Assembly: GCF_030272615.1 (NCBI RefSeq)
Contig: NC_081408.1
Coordinates: 308,464,450 to 308,528,449, forward strand
Reading direction: 5' to 3'
DNA length: 64,000 nucleotides
DNA from: Cryptomeria japonica
Lineage: Eukaryota > Streptophyta > Pinopsida > Cupressales > Cupressaceae
Part shown: positions 22,257 to 34,151 of the stretch, in pieces
Numbering within the stretch: the stretch's first letter is position 1
Layout: every line of letters begins with the position of its first letter
Notes under the pieces: generated by a model
Database searches by the model: none
What the model was told of the DNA's origin: nothing
Seen by the model: the letters and a program-made list of their open reading frames with translations, nothing else
Translations under genes and position numbers: made by a program

Positions 22257-22544
22257 AAATCCGTTACTCAACCTCGATTTCTGAACTTAATCCAGACCCA
22301 AAATAACACTACTCAATACAACAAAAATAAGAATGGAACATGAATACAATCAATCAACACCATATTTGATAGCTAGGGAAATCCGAATCACCATCAACTC
22401 AACCAAGCCACACAAAATATCAATTGAAACACATCTTCCAGAGCACCAAGCATTCTGGGAACACATCTTCTAGATCACCAATGACAACCATCATGTTGAC
22501 ATCAATGACAACCAATCATAACCATCAACATCACATTTGCAACA
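22257..22544 (-). mobile_element. Remaining part of the 3' LTR of Cop-A
   Basis: Continues 2172-2468 after Cop-B. It aligns over its length with 38520-38562 plus 44421-44674 and ends CATTTGCAACA, the start of the LTR in element orientation. Confidence 0.85.
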
Positions 22545-22795
22545 ATATCTCACTTTATCATTGATGGCAACACCCATCAACAACAAACACATAACTCTCT
22601 TTGTAATATCAGATCAACAACTCTGCACATCTCTGCATAACTCTGCATCTCTCCCCCTTTGAAAACAATAACAAAGGAAAGCATAACCCCCCCTATGTAA
22701 CTCACTCTTGCTCCCCCTAAGAGAAAGCACCAAAGCATCAGTCTAGATAAAAATATTTAAGTTGTTCACTCGACCAATGCACATCCAAATATACA
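22545..22795 (-). other. 3' noncoding region of Cop-A with PPT-like tracts
   Basis: Between the RNase H stop and the 3' LTR. It contains several purine tracts on the minus strand (opposite CTCCCCCTTT at 22652, ACCCCCCCT at 22686, GCTCCCCCTAAG at 22710). The tract next to the LTR is weak (GATAAAGTGAGATA). Confidence 0.65.
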
Positions 22796-23406
22796 TTAGT
22801 TCAAACTAGGAAGGGGTAATACCCCTAACTTCTGTCGAAGATACTCAAAGGCATCTTTATACAATGCCTTCGTGAAGGTATATTCAATATTCTCTTTTGT
22901 AGATACATACTCAAGATTTACTTCATTATCCAACAAATTTTCCCTCATGAAGTGATACCAAATGGATATATGTTTTGTTCTAAAATGTTGTACCATATTC
23001 TTGGAAATGTTTATTGCACTAGTGTTATCAAACATAATTGAGATGGGTTCATTGAAAATCACATCAATATCCTCCAAAGTCAACTTCATCCATAGAATTT
23101 GTGTGCAACATGAAGATGCTGCAATATATTTTGCTTTAGTTGTAGATAAAGAGAGAGAATCCTGCTTCTTACTTGACCAAACAACTGACCAGGAGCCAAG
23201 AAATAATGTTCCGCCACTTCTAGCCCAATTTGCATCAATATAAGAGATCAAAGTGAAATTTGAATTTTTGAGATACCACAAACCAAATTCTTCTATTCCT
23301 TTTAGATATTTGAAAATTTGTTTTACTGCTACATGTGATTTCTTCATTTCTTGCTGAAATATAGGCAGCAAACAGACTGCATAACTGATATCTGGTCTAT
23401 TAACAA
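22796..23406 (-). pseudogene. Copia RNase H and end of RT (Cop-A, distal part)
   Basis: Reads NRPDISYAVCLL, then ISYIDANWARSGGTLFLGS, LSTTKAKYIAASSC (catalytic E replaced by K), [23 protein letters not shown] and ends LGVLPLPSLN. It removes RNA after first-strand synthesis in intact elements. It joins to the RT part at 35676 once Cop-D is taken out: LLYLV from 35676 continues into NRPDIS here. A short in-frame loss at SIDD...SGG is likely (ARSGGTLF). Confidence 0.88.
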
Positions 23407-23411
23407 CCAAA

Positions 23412-24931
23412 TGTTAGCTATGATACTTAATGTAAAGTACATATGCCAATAGCTAACAAGATGAGAGGGGGGGGAGTGTGAATCATACAAACTTATACTT
23501 CCATAAAATCAACAAATTCAACCTCGGTAACTTATACTTCAACAACTTAACCAGAAACTGTTAAACATGCAAACTTATGAACACATAATCATAATAACAC
23601 TCATAACACCAGATTTAATGTGGAAACCCAAATAGGGAAAAACCACTGTGGGATTTTGGACCCACTAAGAAATATACTCTTCTAGAGTATGATTGGTTAA
23701 AAGAAAATCCTGTTAAAGATTACAAACACATTGCTAGATGTGACCCAGTTAAGGGATTTCCCTCAGATCTGTTAGGATCTTCACTTTATTAGAAGTGACC
23801 TTGTTAAAGGATTTCAAACACTCACTTAGAATGTTACCTTGCTAGAGGGTTTACATATAAGACTGTTAAGTCGACTCGATTAAGAGATTTTCTGTCACTT
23901 ACAAAATAACAGTAATAAAATCTATCTGCAACTTCACATCTAAAATGCTAAAGCAGATTCTTATTTGCTCAAAACAATCTAGTCATAGGACTTATGTTGT
24001 CCCTCTGCTGGGCACTCTACTATGTTTTTCAAACAGGTCTTCAAGCTTCTGTGCTCGGTAATCACTATGTAGCATCCCTGTGCATACACTTGCCTGCATA
24101 CATTGTTTATTAACAATTTTTTATTTATAAACAATTGCTAACCACTGAATCTCCTTGATCACATTTCCCATGATCAATCTTAGCCATCAGATCTTCAAAC
24201 TTGACTAGGTTCAATGTATCCTTCCGATCTAAAAATGTTTTACCTTACCTCGAGACTTGCATTCCCTTCTTGGAACTTGCGTAAGGTTATTACGGTTCAA
24301 TCTGTGTTGTAGATCTTCCTGCCGATTTTCCTTTGCCATAGATCCTTAACAAACTTCATTCACAACATACCAATCATTTATACATTTCCAGCTAATCATT
24401 GTCCTTCATTAAATAATGCTTTTATCCATCCCATGTGCACTGTCATAACTCGGTTGCAACTCAACAAATACTAAACTTTACTTGGTAGACATTTCGCCTT
24501 CATTAACTGATATCGATAACCTTAGGGTTTACCGACTAGGTTCCTTAGGGTTTACTGACTAGGTTCCTTGCTCGTTTGCATAGTATAGTATTAACCTTAC
24601 AATCAACAACATATGTAGGATATCAAAACAATCTAAACATCATGATCTCATCATTGTCTAACTTGATAATAGTTGCCCATTGAATAACTTATTCCTCCCT
24701 TTATTCATCACATTCTTTTTGTGTCTTTTACCAACATCTTAATTCTCTTCTAATCAATCTTCTCAAGATATGGCAACATCATACTGAATCAGATAATCAA
24801 TTTCTTGACATCAATGACAAAATATGTTATAAAGATAGTTATCATCCTTCTTCAATTATATCAATAATCTTCAACAACCTTCTCAATATCCTTATTGAAT
24901 ATCAACAATCTTTCTTACTGTAATGCCAACA
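23412..24931 (-). mobile_element. 3' LTR of Cop-D
   Basis: 1520 bp, TGTTAGCTATG...AATGCCAACA, differing from 34152-35670 at a limited number of scattered sites. It has the G-run motif at 23466 and the GTGGAAACCC...GGGAAAAACCAC block at 23609. Confidence 0.93.
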
Positions 24932-25396
24932 ATCTCCCCCTTTGGCATTGATGGCAAAACCAACAATTAAATGGTAATACCAACATGATATTCAAATTGA
25001 TTCGGATTTAGATTGCTATTAGACTTCTCCTGTTATCCTTAATCTGTTGTATTCTGAAGTCTTCTCCATTTTCCAATCTACTCCCCCTGTCATTAGTCTT
25101 TTGTTATTTCCATCATTCAGGGCTTTACCATACAGTCAACCATTTTAGTCTTTCAACCATTTAGTCTTCTCCCCCTTTGACAACAATGCCAAAAAGTAAA
25201 AGAACTAAATCATGATTTCTTCCTCTGTGAAGTGATTTGCCTTGCTGTGTACCATCTCAATCTCGGTCAGATTGACTTGTCTCTATTCAGTTTTTTTCTG
25301 CACACCTTTAGGTGACCTCCTAAAGTGCATAAATCAGCATCAATCCATGCATAATATTCTTTAGATTCATCAAATTGATGCTTTCACTGAACTCTG
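24932..25396 (-). other. PPT and 3' noncoding region of Cop-D
   Basis: The minus strand reads CCAAAGGGGGAGAT at the LTR border. Two more tracts are opposite CTCCCCCTGTC (25081) and CTCCCCCTTTGAC (25170), the same arrangement as in Cop-C. No coding frame was seen. Confidence 0.75.
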
Positions 25397-28300
25397 TCAG
25401 TGAGTAGAAGATAGGGGTAGGACCCCTAACTTGCTTCTGAGATACTCAAAAGTATCCCTTGGCAGTGGCTTTGTGAATATGTCTGCTAATTGCTCCTTTG
25501 AACTGATATATTCTAGCATAACTTTCTTCTCTTGAACTTCTTCTCTGAGATAGTGATACTTTATAGATATATGCTTTGTCTTAGAGTGCATCACTGGATT
25601 CTTTGAAATGTTAATGGCACTAGTATTATCACAAAATATAGTTACTGGCTTGGTAACTTTCTCATTTATACCTTCCAATAGTTGTTTGATCAATGCTATA
25701 TTGGTACAATTCAATGCTGCAACAACATATTCAGCTTCTACTGTAGATTGAGAAATACATCCTTGTTTCTTGCTAAGCCAACTTACTAGTCTTTCTCCTA
25801 AAAAGAAAGCTCCACCACTTGTCCTTTTCATGTCATCTATGTTGCCTGCCCAATCAGCATCAGTATAAACTTTTAAATCAAAATTATTCCTCTTTTCATA
25901 TACTAATCCATAATCTTCAGCGCCTCTTAGGTATCTAAAAATTCTCTTGATTGCTGTCATACGAGTTTCCTTAGGATCTGCATGGAATCTTGCTACAATA
26001 CCTACTGCATGTGCTATATCCGGTCTACTATGCACAACATATTGCAATTTTCCAATCATAGATTGGTAAAGTGTCTCATCAACAGATGCAGATTCATCAT
26101 TCTTTGATAATTTACAGTTAGTAGTCATAGGAGTACTTACTGGTTTAGAATCCTCCATTCCAATTTTTTTCAAGATTTCCTTTATGTACTTGGATTAAGT
26201 AATGAAAATCTCATCTTTCATTTGCAATATATGTAAACCTATAAAATACTTTATCTCACCGATTAGTGACATCTCGAATTCTTTGCACATTTCATTTCCA
26301 AAGTTCTTGCATAAGGAGTCATTACCACAAAATATAATGTCATCAACAAATATGGCTGAGATTAGTATTGCATTGTCCTCATCTTTCTTCATGTACATAT
26401 TGTTGTTTTCACTTGTCCTTATAAAACCAACCTTGATTAAATAAGAGTGGAATCTTTCATACCATGCTCTAGGTGCTTGGTTTAGACCATATAAGGCTTT
26501 GTTTAGTTTGCATACCTGATCTTTACTCCTGTCTTCAACAAATCCTTCAGGTTGTTCAATGAAAACTTCTTCTTCTAGTATACCATTCAAAAATGCAGAT
26601 TTAACATCCATTTGATATACCTTGAAATTTTTTAAAGCAGCATATGCCAACAATGTTCTTACTCCCTCAAGTCTAGCCACTAGTGCAAAAGTCTCGCCAT
26701 AATCTATTCCTTCTTCTTGAGCATAACCTTTGCAAACTAGTCTTGCTTTGTTGCGAATGACCTCACCTTTTTCATTTAGCTTGTTTTTGAAAATCCACTT
26801 AGTACCGATTACATTTTTGTCCTTTGGTCTTGGGATTAGTGTCCATGTATCATTCTTCTTGATTTGATCAATTTCTTCTGTCATAGCATTTACCCAATCT
26901 TCACTATTAAATGCCTCTTTCACTATTCTCGGTTCAAATTCAGAAATCAGACATGTCTTCTGTCTCAGTTTGTTTCTTGTCATCACTGGTTCATCTTTAT
27001 CTCCTATAATCTGACTTGATGCATGATGTCTTCTGACATAATTGGCTAATATATGCTCGGTAGGTTCTGTATGATCTTCTTCATCACTCGGTAACTGAAC
27101 ATTATCTTCATTTTCTTCAGCAGTATTCTCGGTAGGACTTCTCGATTGAACATAAACAAATTCTTCATAATCTTCTAGTTCTTTGGAATTTCCTTCATCA
27201 TTTCTTTTTGCAAATTCATCAATTTTCACATTTGCACTTTCCACTATTTTGTTAGATGATTTGATCAGACATTTAAATGCTTTACTTCTAGAAGAATAAC
27301 CAAGAAATGTCCCTTCTTCACTTTTTTGATCAAACTTTCCATTTCTGTCATCTTTGTGAACATAGCATCTACTTCCAAAGATTTTAAAGTAACTTACATT
27401 AGGTTTCTTGTCATACCAATTCTCATATGGTGTCTTCATAGTTCCTTTCTTTAGTTGAACTCGGTTCAGGGTGTAAACTGCAGTGTTGATTGCTTCTCTC
27501 CAAAATGTTTGAGGTACCCTATTTTCTATCATCAGGGTTCTTGCACAATCCATAATTGATCTGTTTCTTCTCTCGGCTATCCCATTTTGCCGAGGTGTTC
27601 TTGGTGCAGATACTTGCCTCTTTATACCATGATCATTGCAGTATAAGTTAAATTCATCAGAAGTGAATTCTCCTCCTCTATCAAATCTAAGACATTTCAG
27701 TTGTCTTCCTGTTTCATTTTCAATTCTTGCCTTGTACCATTTGAACATTTGAAAAGCTTCTGATTTTTCTTTTAAAAATATAACTGACATCATCCTTGAG
27801 TAATCATCCACAAATAATATGAAATATTTATCACCATAATAACTTTGAACTGTCATAGGACCACAAAGATCAGTGTGTACTAGATCTAAAATTCCTTTAG
27901 AAGTGTAGGACTTACTTGTAAAGCTTGATCTTGTCATCTTACCCATCTGGCATCCTCGACACATAGCATTCTCAGGTTTTTCAAGACTCGGTAGACCTCT
28001 TACTCGGTGCTTCTTACTTATTTTGATCAGATTATCAAAATTTACATGATAAAACCTTTTATGCCATAACCAGGTATCATCTATCTTTACATAAAGACAC
28101 TTGTTCCGATTTGAGTCAAGATGAAATGTATTACCTTTTGTTTGTGTCCCGGTAGAAACTAACTCTCCATGTTTGTCATGAACTTTGACAATTCCTTTTT
28201 GAAATTCTATTCGGTATGCTGTATTGTTTAGCTGTGCTACACTCAACAAATTGTATCTCAAACCTTCAACCCAGTATACATCATCACATTTAGCATTGTC

Positions 28301-28645
28301 AAGAAGTGTTATAGATCCTTTACCTTTCACCGGACATGGTGCATCATTTCCAAATCTTACATAGCCTCCATCATAGTCTTCTAATTTAACAAACTTGTGT
28401 TTATCACCTGTCATATGATGTGAGCATCCACTGTCTATGATCCAAGAATCATTATTATTTATGTGAGATATTAGGGCTTTTTCTTCATACCTTTCCTCAT
28501 CAGATCCATCTTTAATAACCGCATAAACAACTTCCTCAGTATCAGTTTCATTAGATTTGTCATCGTTGGATTCCTCATCTGCTACTAGACATGTCTTTCT
28601 ATCTCTCCTTCTGAAGTATTGGTGTCCTCTGTATTGATTATCTTT
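25397..28645 (-). CDS. Copia Pol polyprotein of Cop-D (protease, integrase, RT, RNase H), one internal stop
   Basis: Read downward from 28645. Protease DSGCSHHM is at 28421-28435. In the 739-codon frame starting at 28414, the integrase has H118, H123, C152, C155 for zinc and D182, D245, E281 (D-D-35-E). RT has [25 protein letters not shown] and the catalytic FVDDIIF. A single TAA (26192-26194, ITxSKYI) separates it from RNase H at 25397-26173: [46 protein letters not shown], ending [10 protein letters not shown]. All catalytic residues I can identify remain. The order integrase before RT defines Ty1/Copia. A stop at 28646 separates it from Gag; both stops could be single C-to-T changes. Confidence 0.93.
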
Positions 28646-29486
28646 CTACCTATTATCTCGGTATTCTCTCTTTTCACTAGATTCTTTGTCAGGGCAGTTA
28701 GAAGCCATATGTCCTATTTTATCACAATTGAAACATTTTAAAGGTAGCTTTCCTTTATACTTACCTTTTCCTTTCGGAAACCTTCTGGTTAATAATGCTT
28801 CAAATTCTTCTTGCTTCTTGATTTCCTCATACAGTTTGTGCACTTTTTCCATGTTCATGCGAAATCTTTCACTTGCTCCACTGTGATCCCCTTCAGAGTA
28901 CTTACTCATTCTATCATTGTAATCATCAGATTCACCAATATGAAAAGAATTGAATGCAGATTCTACTTTATTTACCGAAGACCCATTGTTATCAAAATTA
29001 CTTAACTCAAATGCATGTAGCTTACCAATAGTAGCATCCAAAGAAACTGGCATGTTAGGTACAAACCTCAATTCATTGATTGTAGAGACTCGAATAACAT
29101 AAGCTGGTAGAAGGGTTCTCAAAAACTTACTTGTTATATCCTTTTCTTCAATAGTTCCACCTGCTCCTTTAATTTGATTGACAATCTCCTTTAGTCTTGT
29201 ACTGTATTGGGTTATGTTCTCACCTTCATTCATCCTCATGGATTCAAGTTGTCCTCTTAGACTATCTACTTTTGCTCTTTGAACATGTTCATCACCTCCA
29301 TACACAGATATGAGCTTAGTCCACATTGCTTTTGCATCATTGCAGCCTTCTAGATCATTAAACTCTGAGTCGGTCAATGTTGATGTTATTTCAATCATAG
29401 CTTGAATATGTTCTTGCTTTGCTTTAATCTCTTCCAAGGTCATAGGGTTGGTGCTCGGTGCAATGTAATCATTCTCCAAATAATAC
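28646..29486 (-). pseudogene. Copia Gag of Cop-D, main part
   Basis: Begins at the insertion point with YYLENDYIAPSTNPMTLEEI. It continues through the UBN2-type core (FNDLEGCNDAKAMWTKLISV, VDSLRGQLESMRMNEGENI, EIVNQIKGAGG) and a glutamate/lysine-rich helix, and ends in an intact knuckle CFNCDKIGHMASNC near 28700. It stops at TAG (28646) just before a protease-bearing frame, so gag and pol were probably one polyprotein. The amino end is displaced to 33984-34086 by the 4.5-kb insertion. Confidence 0.92.
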
Positions 29487-32400
29487 TGTTGGGACTAATC
29501 AAAATTGAGTCAAAGTTTAGAGGCCCAATTCAAAATTTTGTTCTGCATGTCAGAAAAGTACCTAAATGAGTCAGTGTGACTGGCCTAGTCAGAGAGAGGG
29601 CAAAATGGAGCCAGTTGATTTTCAGAGGGTAAGGCTCGGGATTCATGTCCTACACCTTTCATTTGGTCTATGCAATGATGTGAAACTTTCATAATTCAAT
29701 TTGGATAAGTTTATGAGGTACCCAGTTTGAGGGGTGAGCTGAAAGTGCATTTTAGGCACAAATGCAGATTTTATTGAGTAGCCTACTTTGAGCGATTACA
29801 TCTTATGCCCTATTCATTTTCATGAAGAAATTCAAAGTGGATTCAATTATATGAATAAATGTGAGTTAGTCTACAAAATTTCAAGTCTTGATGAATCCAT
29901 TTGCTCAGTTTACTAAGTCAAATCCATTTGCAGTTTGTGTGGTTTGACTAGTCCCTGTTTCGACAGCTAGTCGGAGCCCTGTTTCGCATAAGTGTAAAAG
30001 TTGCCTCAGTAAGCGTCATGTCAGAATGTTTGTTCTGGGCTAATGCCAATATAAATGATGAGCTATGTTTCAAATTTCAAGCCTTTATCAATCCATTTGA
30101 TCAATTTTCAAAAGGATTCATTTAGCTATCATTTTCAGTTATCCGCACTTCCATTGTTATATCAGTTAATGTAGCCATTTTTGTGAGCGTGCCATTTGCA
30201 TCCTTTCAGTCTTGTGATCGAACCGAGAATTAAAAGTTTTAATATGTACTTAAAGGTACCTATTTTTCAAATTTGAGGGCCTACGAAGGTCATTTGATAT
30301 TTTTGAGAAAGGCGTCATGTGTTGCCAGAACATTGACTTCATCAGGTCCGCAGTGTCGACAAAGCCAGTTGGGCATTTTCAAAAATTAATATCTCTTTGC
30401 TCGGGACTCATCTTGAGAAACCATTTGGTATATTTCATGCTTTCATATTAGAGTACACGCCTGCCAAATGGTGAGCTCCAGAAAGGTGTTTTGACAGGTT
30501 TGAAAATTACGTCTTCACGATTAAATGCGAAAATGTGGCGTAATTGCCTGAAGGTTGTAAAATGCGGATTAATGATCCAAAAATGATGCCGATCATTTCC
30601 AGAGATATTTTTGAGGTCCGTGAAGCATTCCAGAGGTCAGTTGCATGAAAATGAAATTTTTTTTAGTCGAGCCCACTTTGGGGCCCAACCTGGTTCCTAC
30701 CCATGCATTAGTTTTATGACGGAATGGTCTAAAAAGAAAATCATGTATCTTCCAAAACCAAGAGGGAAAGAAGTTTTGACAATGAGGTCCAGTGTCCTAA
30801 TGTTGAGTTTTCATATAAAAAGAATCCTTCAAGTAACTCCTTCGACAGGAAGATGTGGCTGCAAATAGAGGAGGTAAAGTATACACAAACAAATTATTGG
30901 CTTTGCGTGCAAGATATCACAGGAAGAAGTTTCCAAGTCATAAAGCATGATTCATAGTGTCAAATTTTTCCACATGAGGCACAAAAGAAAGTTAAAGCAC
31001 TTTCAACGATCATTCACATTGCGGATGCATTGGAGCATGGTAACTTCAGTGCATTTCAGTAGGTTGATGTCATGTATGGCAATGGAGCATACACAGTTGT
31101 TGTCACACTATCATTAATGGATCCACTAACTTGAGTTTAAGAGATGTATCCCCTAAGGTGTGGGCAACACAATTTGAATTTAAGCATGGTGAAAGACTGG
31201 AGTTAAGGCTTTGGCAAAGGTAACGAACTTCAAACAACAAATGCATTGCCAGTGCCCTCTCATCATACGTGGTTTTTGAGAGGAGAGGCCATATCAAAAC
31301 TAAATTCAAATGCCAATTGGCAGGACTCCCCTCTCTGTGAAGATGGAGTTGGACGTATGGAGTTGAGCATGGAGAAAGGGCATTTAAAACTTAAAGTGAA
31401 TGCAATTTTATAGTGGTTTTTTTCCTCCTTTGCTAGCATCCAAAACTCACGTGCCTCCCCCATCTCCTTCAAAGCTTCGCATGGTATGAGGAAGGGGCTG
31501 TAGGAAGATTGCAAGTGCAGATTTGGTAGAGAGTATGTCTGTGTGGAAGGTAAGGGAGCAGCAGCAAAGACCCTCAAGCATGCTCATGTGGTGGTGAGTG
31601 AAGAGGCAAATAGAAACCATCAAGCAATTGCCATTTGCTGCAGTCTGCCATTCCTTTGCATGGCTGTTTGGGGGCCACGTTAAACATTAACCAAGTGGAA
31701 ACTTTCATTTTGTGTGGGGGTCTTCAAACTCCACGTCATACTCCTCCTCCCATGTGCTACGTGGAACAAGGTCCTGCAGTATGTGAGCTTCCAAGGATTA
31801 GCAGCTTCAAGAACCACTAGGATAAGGGACACTGGTAGCAGCTACAACAGCTTAAAAATAAAAAAAACTCTTAGCAATTTGCATTTGGCAGGTGTGAGCT
31901 AGACTCCATCGACCTTTGCCAACATTTTCCCTCCCCTGTGTGGTGCTTGGGCATCAACACTTTCAATCAAATGTAGGAAAATCACCATTAAAGTCTCAGA
32001 AAAAGCTCCAGCATACACAGTGCTAGGCAAAACATAATATCCCACATTGACTGGGAAGTAGTATTTTTTAATGTTTATAACCAAATCCACACACATCTTA
32101 TATGTCAAAGCCTCTGGGCTTTTGACAGACGGTGCCTATGGGCGCCCAAGGTGGGCCCACATGTAGGTGCGGATCCTGAGGTGACAGAGGAGGTGACTGA
32201 GCGGCGACCAGTGGACCCCACGTGGGCACACTTCTCAAGGCAAACAGGAAAAAATTTCAAAGAGGGGTCGGCTTAACTAGTGAGCAGGTTGCAGAGGATC
32301 CATCGAAGCCCGTGATTTCGCAGGCCGAAGATGCATGCGAGTTACACCCTGCGAAATGGCGAAAAGAGGTAAAGATCGTGCATGTTTTGGGAGATTGGAC

Positions 32401-33983
32401 GATCCGTGTAGTTTCGTGAAGGAAAGTTGCTCGCGAGTTAAGGTCCGCGAAATAGCGAAACCCGAAATGGCGAAAATGCAGCATGGTAAAGGTCGAGCAA
32501 GTTTGGAGCAGATTGACGGCCTACGCGGTTTTGTGGAGTGAAGATGCACGCCGGATAAAGGCTGCGAAATGGCAAAAGCCAGGTGGGAGGTCCAGTCAGC
32601 GGTCCAGCAGGCGGGTCCTGGTGAGGTGGTGATGACGTGGCACAGAGGTGGTGCCTAGGTGGACGACAAGCAAGCAGACACATGGCGGAGTGATGAGGTG
32701 TCATCCTAGGTGGTGCCTAGTGGACCCCATCGACCAATCAGGTCCCACCACATGGCAAGGCGTCAGGACCAAATGGGAGCAAAAATCAGAATTAAAATCA
32801 GTAAAAGATATAGTTTCAACTATATTAAAATTCAAGAATTTAAATGATGTGCACATGTTGAGGATTAATTTGCCCAGTGTCTCATTATTGGCCAAAATAT
32901 GAAGTGTTATATATCGCTGAAAAGCTCTCGGAATGAGAAATCCAGTTAGGTAGTTAATTTTGACAAATGTGGGATATTGTGAGAGCAATTTTTACGGGAG
33001 TGAAATTTTGTTACAAATGAGATATTTGGCAATTTCAGTTGCAGATTTTATTTTCTTCCCTCTCCTTTTTATTCCCAATTCGTCTCATTTGTAAGGGTTC
33101 CAGTTTTAGAGAGATTTTCTCCAAGGGAGAAATCCGAAATTGCAGGTTCCAGTGATGGCATCTTTTTATCAATGCAAATGACAGTGTGTTCTTCTATGTT
33201 TTCAATGTTGTCTTTACTGTAGGTTTAGTTTCAGTTTGCAAGTTCACACATATGCAAGGCATGTGTGAGTTTCCATGAAATTGTCTCCAAAATGTACTCA
33301 GATTCATATAATTTCATATTATCAAGGATAATTAGAGTTGTCTCTTTTAGATTCCTCTAAGAGTGTAATGTTGTCTTTTGGGTACTCTTCAAGGAAGGAT
33401 TTAAATCCTAAAACCCAATATTAATGATTTTGAATGCATATTGGATATACATATATAAGTATAGTTTTGTGACAGAGCAGAGGATTGTATTAATGTAAGG
33501 CATTGATACATGAAAATTTAATGTTGAAAAGAACTTGCATCTGAGATTTCTCTTCTAGTTTTATGCATGACTCTATGGCCTGGATAAGACACTGGTCTCT
33601 TGTAATATTGAAAGGTTGTCAGAACACCATTTAAAAATCCAGAATCAGAATATCTTTTTATATTTTATGTTATGTGGAAGTGTCCCTCCATCTCATGATT
33701 CAAAAAATGTTGAGTTGCAAGTGTGGATCTAGCCCGTCTGCAGTAACCTCCTAGTTTTTGAACCTTTTGAGATCCATTTGCTTTTGATTGATGCAGTCTT
33801 GTGTGTAATAGGTCTGATTAAATGCATCAAAGGTACACCCGCCTAGGTTTTGCAGAGCCTGAAGAGTAGAAGGATTCATATCCTTGTCATGTTGTCCAAG
33901 CCCTGAGGTTCTTCATAGATTGAATTGGCTACTTCATAGATCAATTGTAGGTATACTTGGGTTATCACTTTTGGTGAACAACA
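29487..33983. mobile_element. 4.5-kb inserted element of unknown family (solo LTR or non-autonomous)
   Basis: It splits the Cop-D gag. Outer ends are TGTTGGGACTAATC and GGTGAACAACA (TG...CA), with near-identical 5-bp TSDs AATAC (29482-29486) and AATAT (33984-33988). Removing it with one TSD restores the gag reading YVTYYLENDY. I found no internal LTR copy, PBS, Gag, Pol or transposase in six frames. It contains a CpG-rich, loosely tandem region at 32270-32580. It may be a single very long LTR or a non-autonomous retrotransposon. Confidence 0.75.
32270..32580. repeat. Degenerate CpG-rich tandem repeat
   Basis: Two full units and parts of two more, each about 100-118 bp. The recurring frame is GATGCA(T/C)GC..G, then GCGAAATGGCGAAA, then GATTG.CG. 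About 25 CpG occur in 310 bp, far above the surrounding sequence. No coding sense was found. Confidence 0.6.
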
Positions 33984-34137
33984 AATATGTTACATATTCT
34001 CCAATTCCTGATAAATGTAGCTTCATCCTTTTCTCCCATGTGGAGAAACTTGACTTGTTCAGCTTCAATGCATCCCTTTTATACATCTTGGGATCTTTGC
34101 CTCAAGTACCTTTAAAATTTATCTTCCGGAGTCCTAA
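33984..34137 (-). pseudogene. Amino end of the Cop-D Gag, separated by insertion
   Basis: On the minus strand ATG at 34086 gives MYKRDALKLNKSSFSTWEKR, then MKLHLSGIGEYVTY, a Copia Gag opening (NxSTWxxRMKLHL). It runs into the 4.5-kb insert and resumes at 29486. The short stretch 34087-34137 between PBS and ATG is the leader. Confidence 0.85.
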
Positions 34138-34149
34138 GCTCTGATACCA
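34138..34149 (-). other. PBS of Cop-D
   Basis: The minus strand reads TGGTATCAGAGC, the standard Copia PBS for initiator methionine tRNA, three bases from the LTR. Confidence 0.9.
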
Positions 34150-34151
34150 AT

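Noticed and set aside
31103-32988. Cluster of short ORFs on both strands in the 4.5-kb element
   Set aside because: They overlap in several frames in a GC-richer, stop-poor area and show no domain.
29487-33983. Helitron or LINE
   Set aside because: Helitrons make no TSD, and LINEs have a poly(A) tail and variable TSDs; the ends here are TG...CA with 5 bp.
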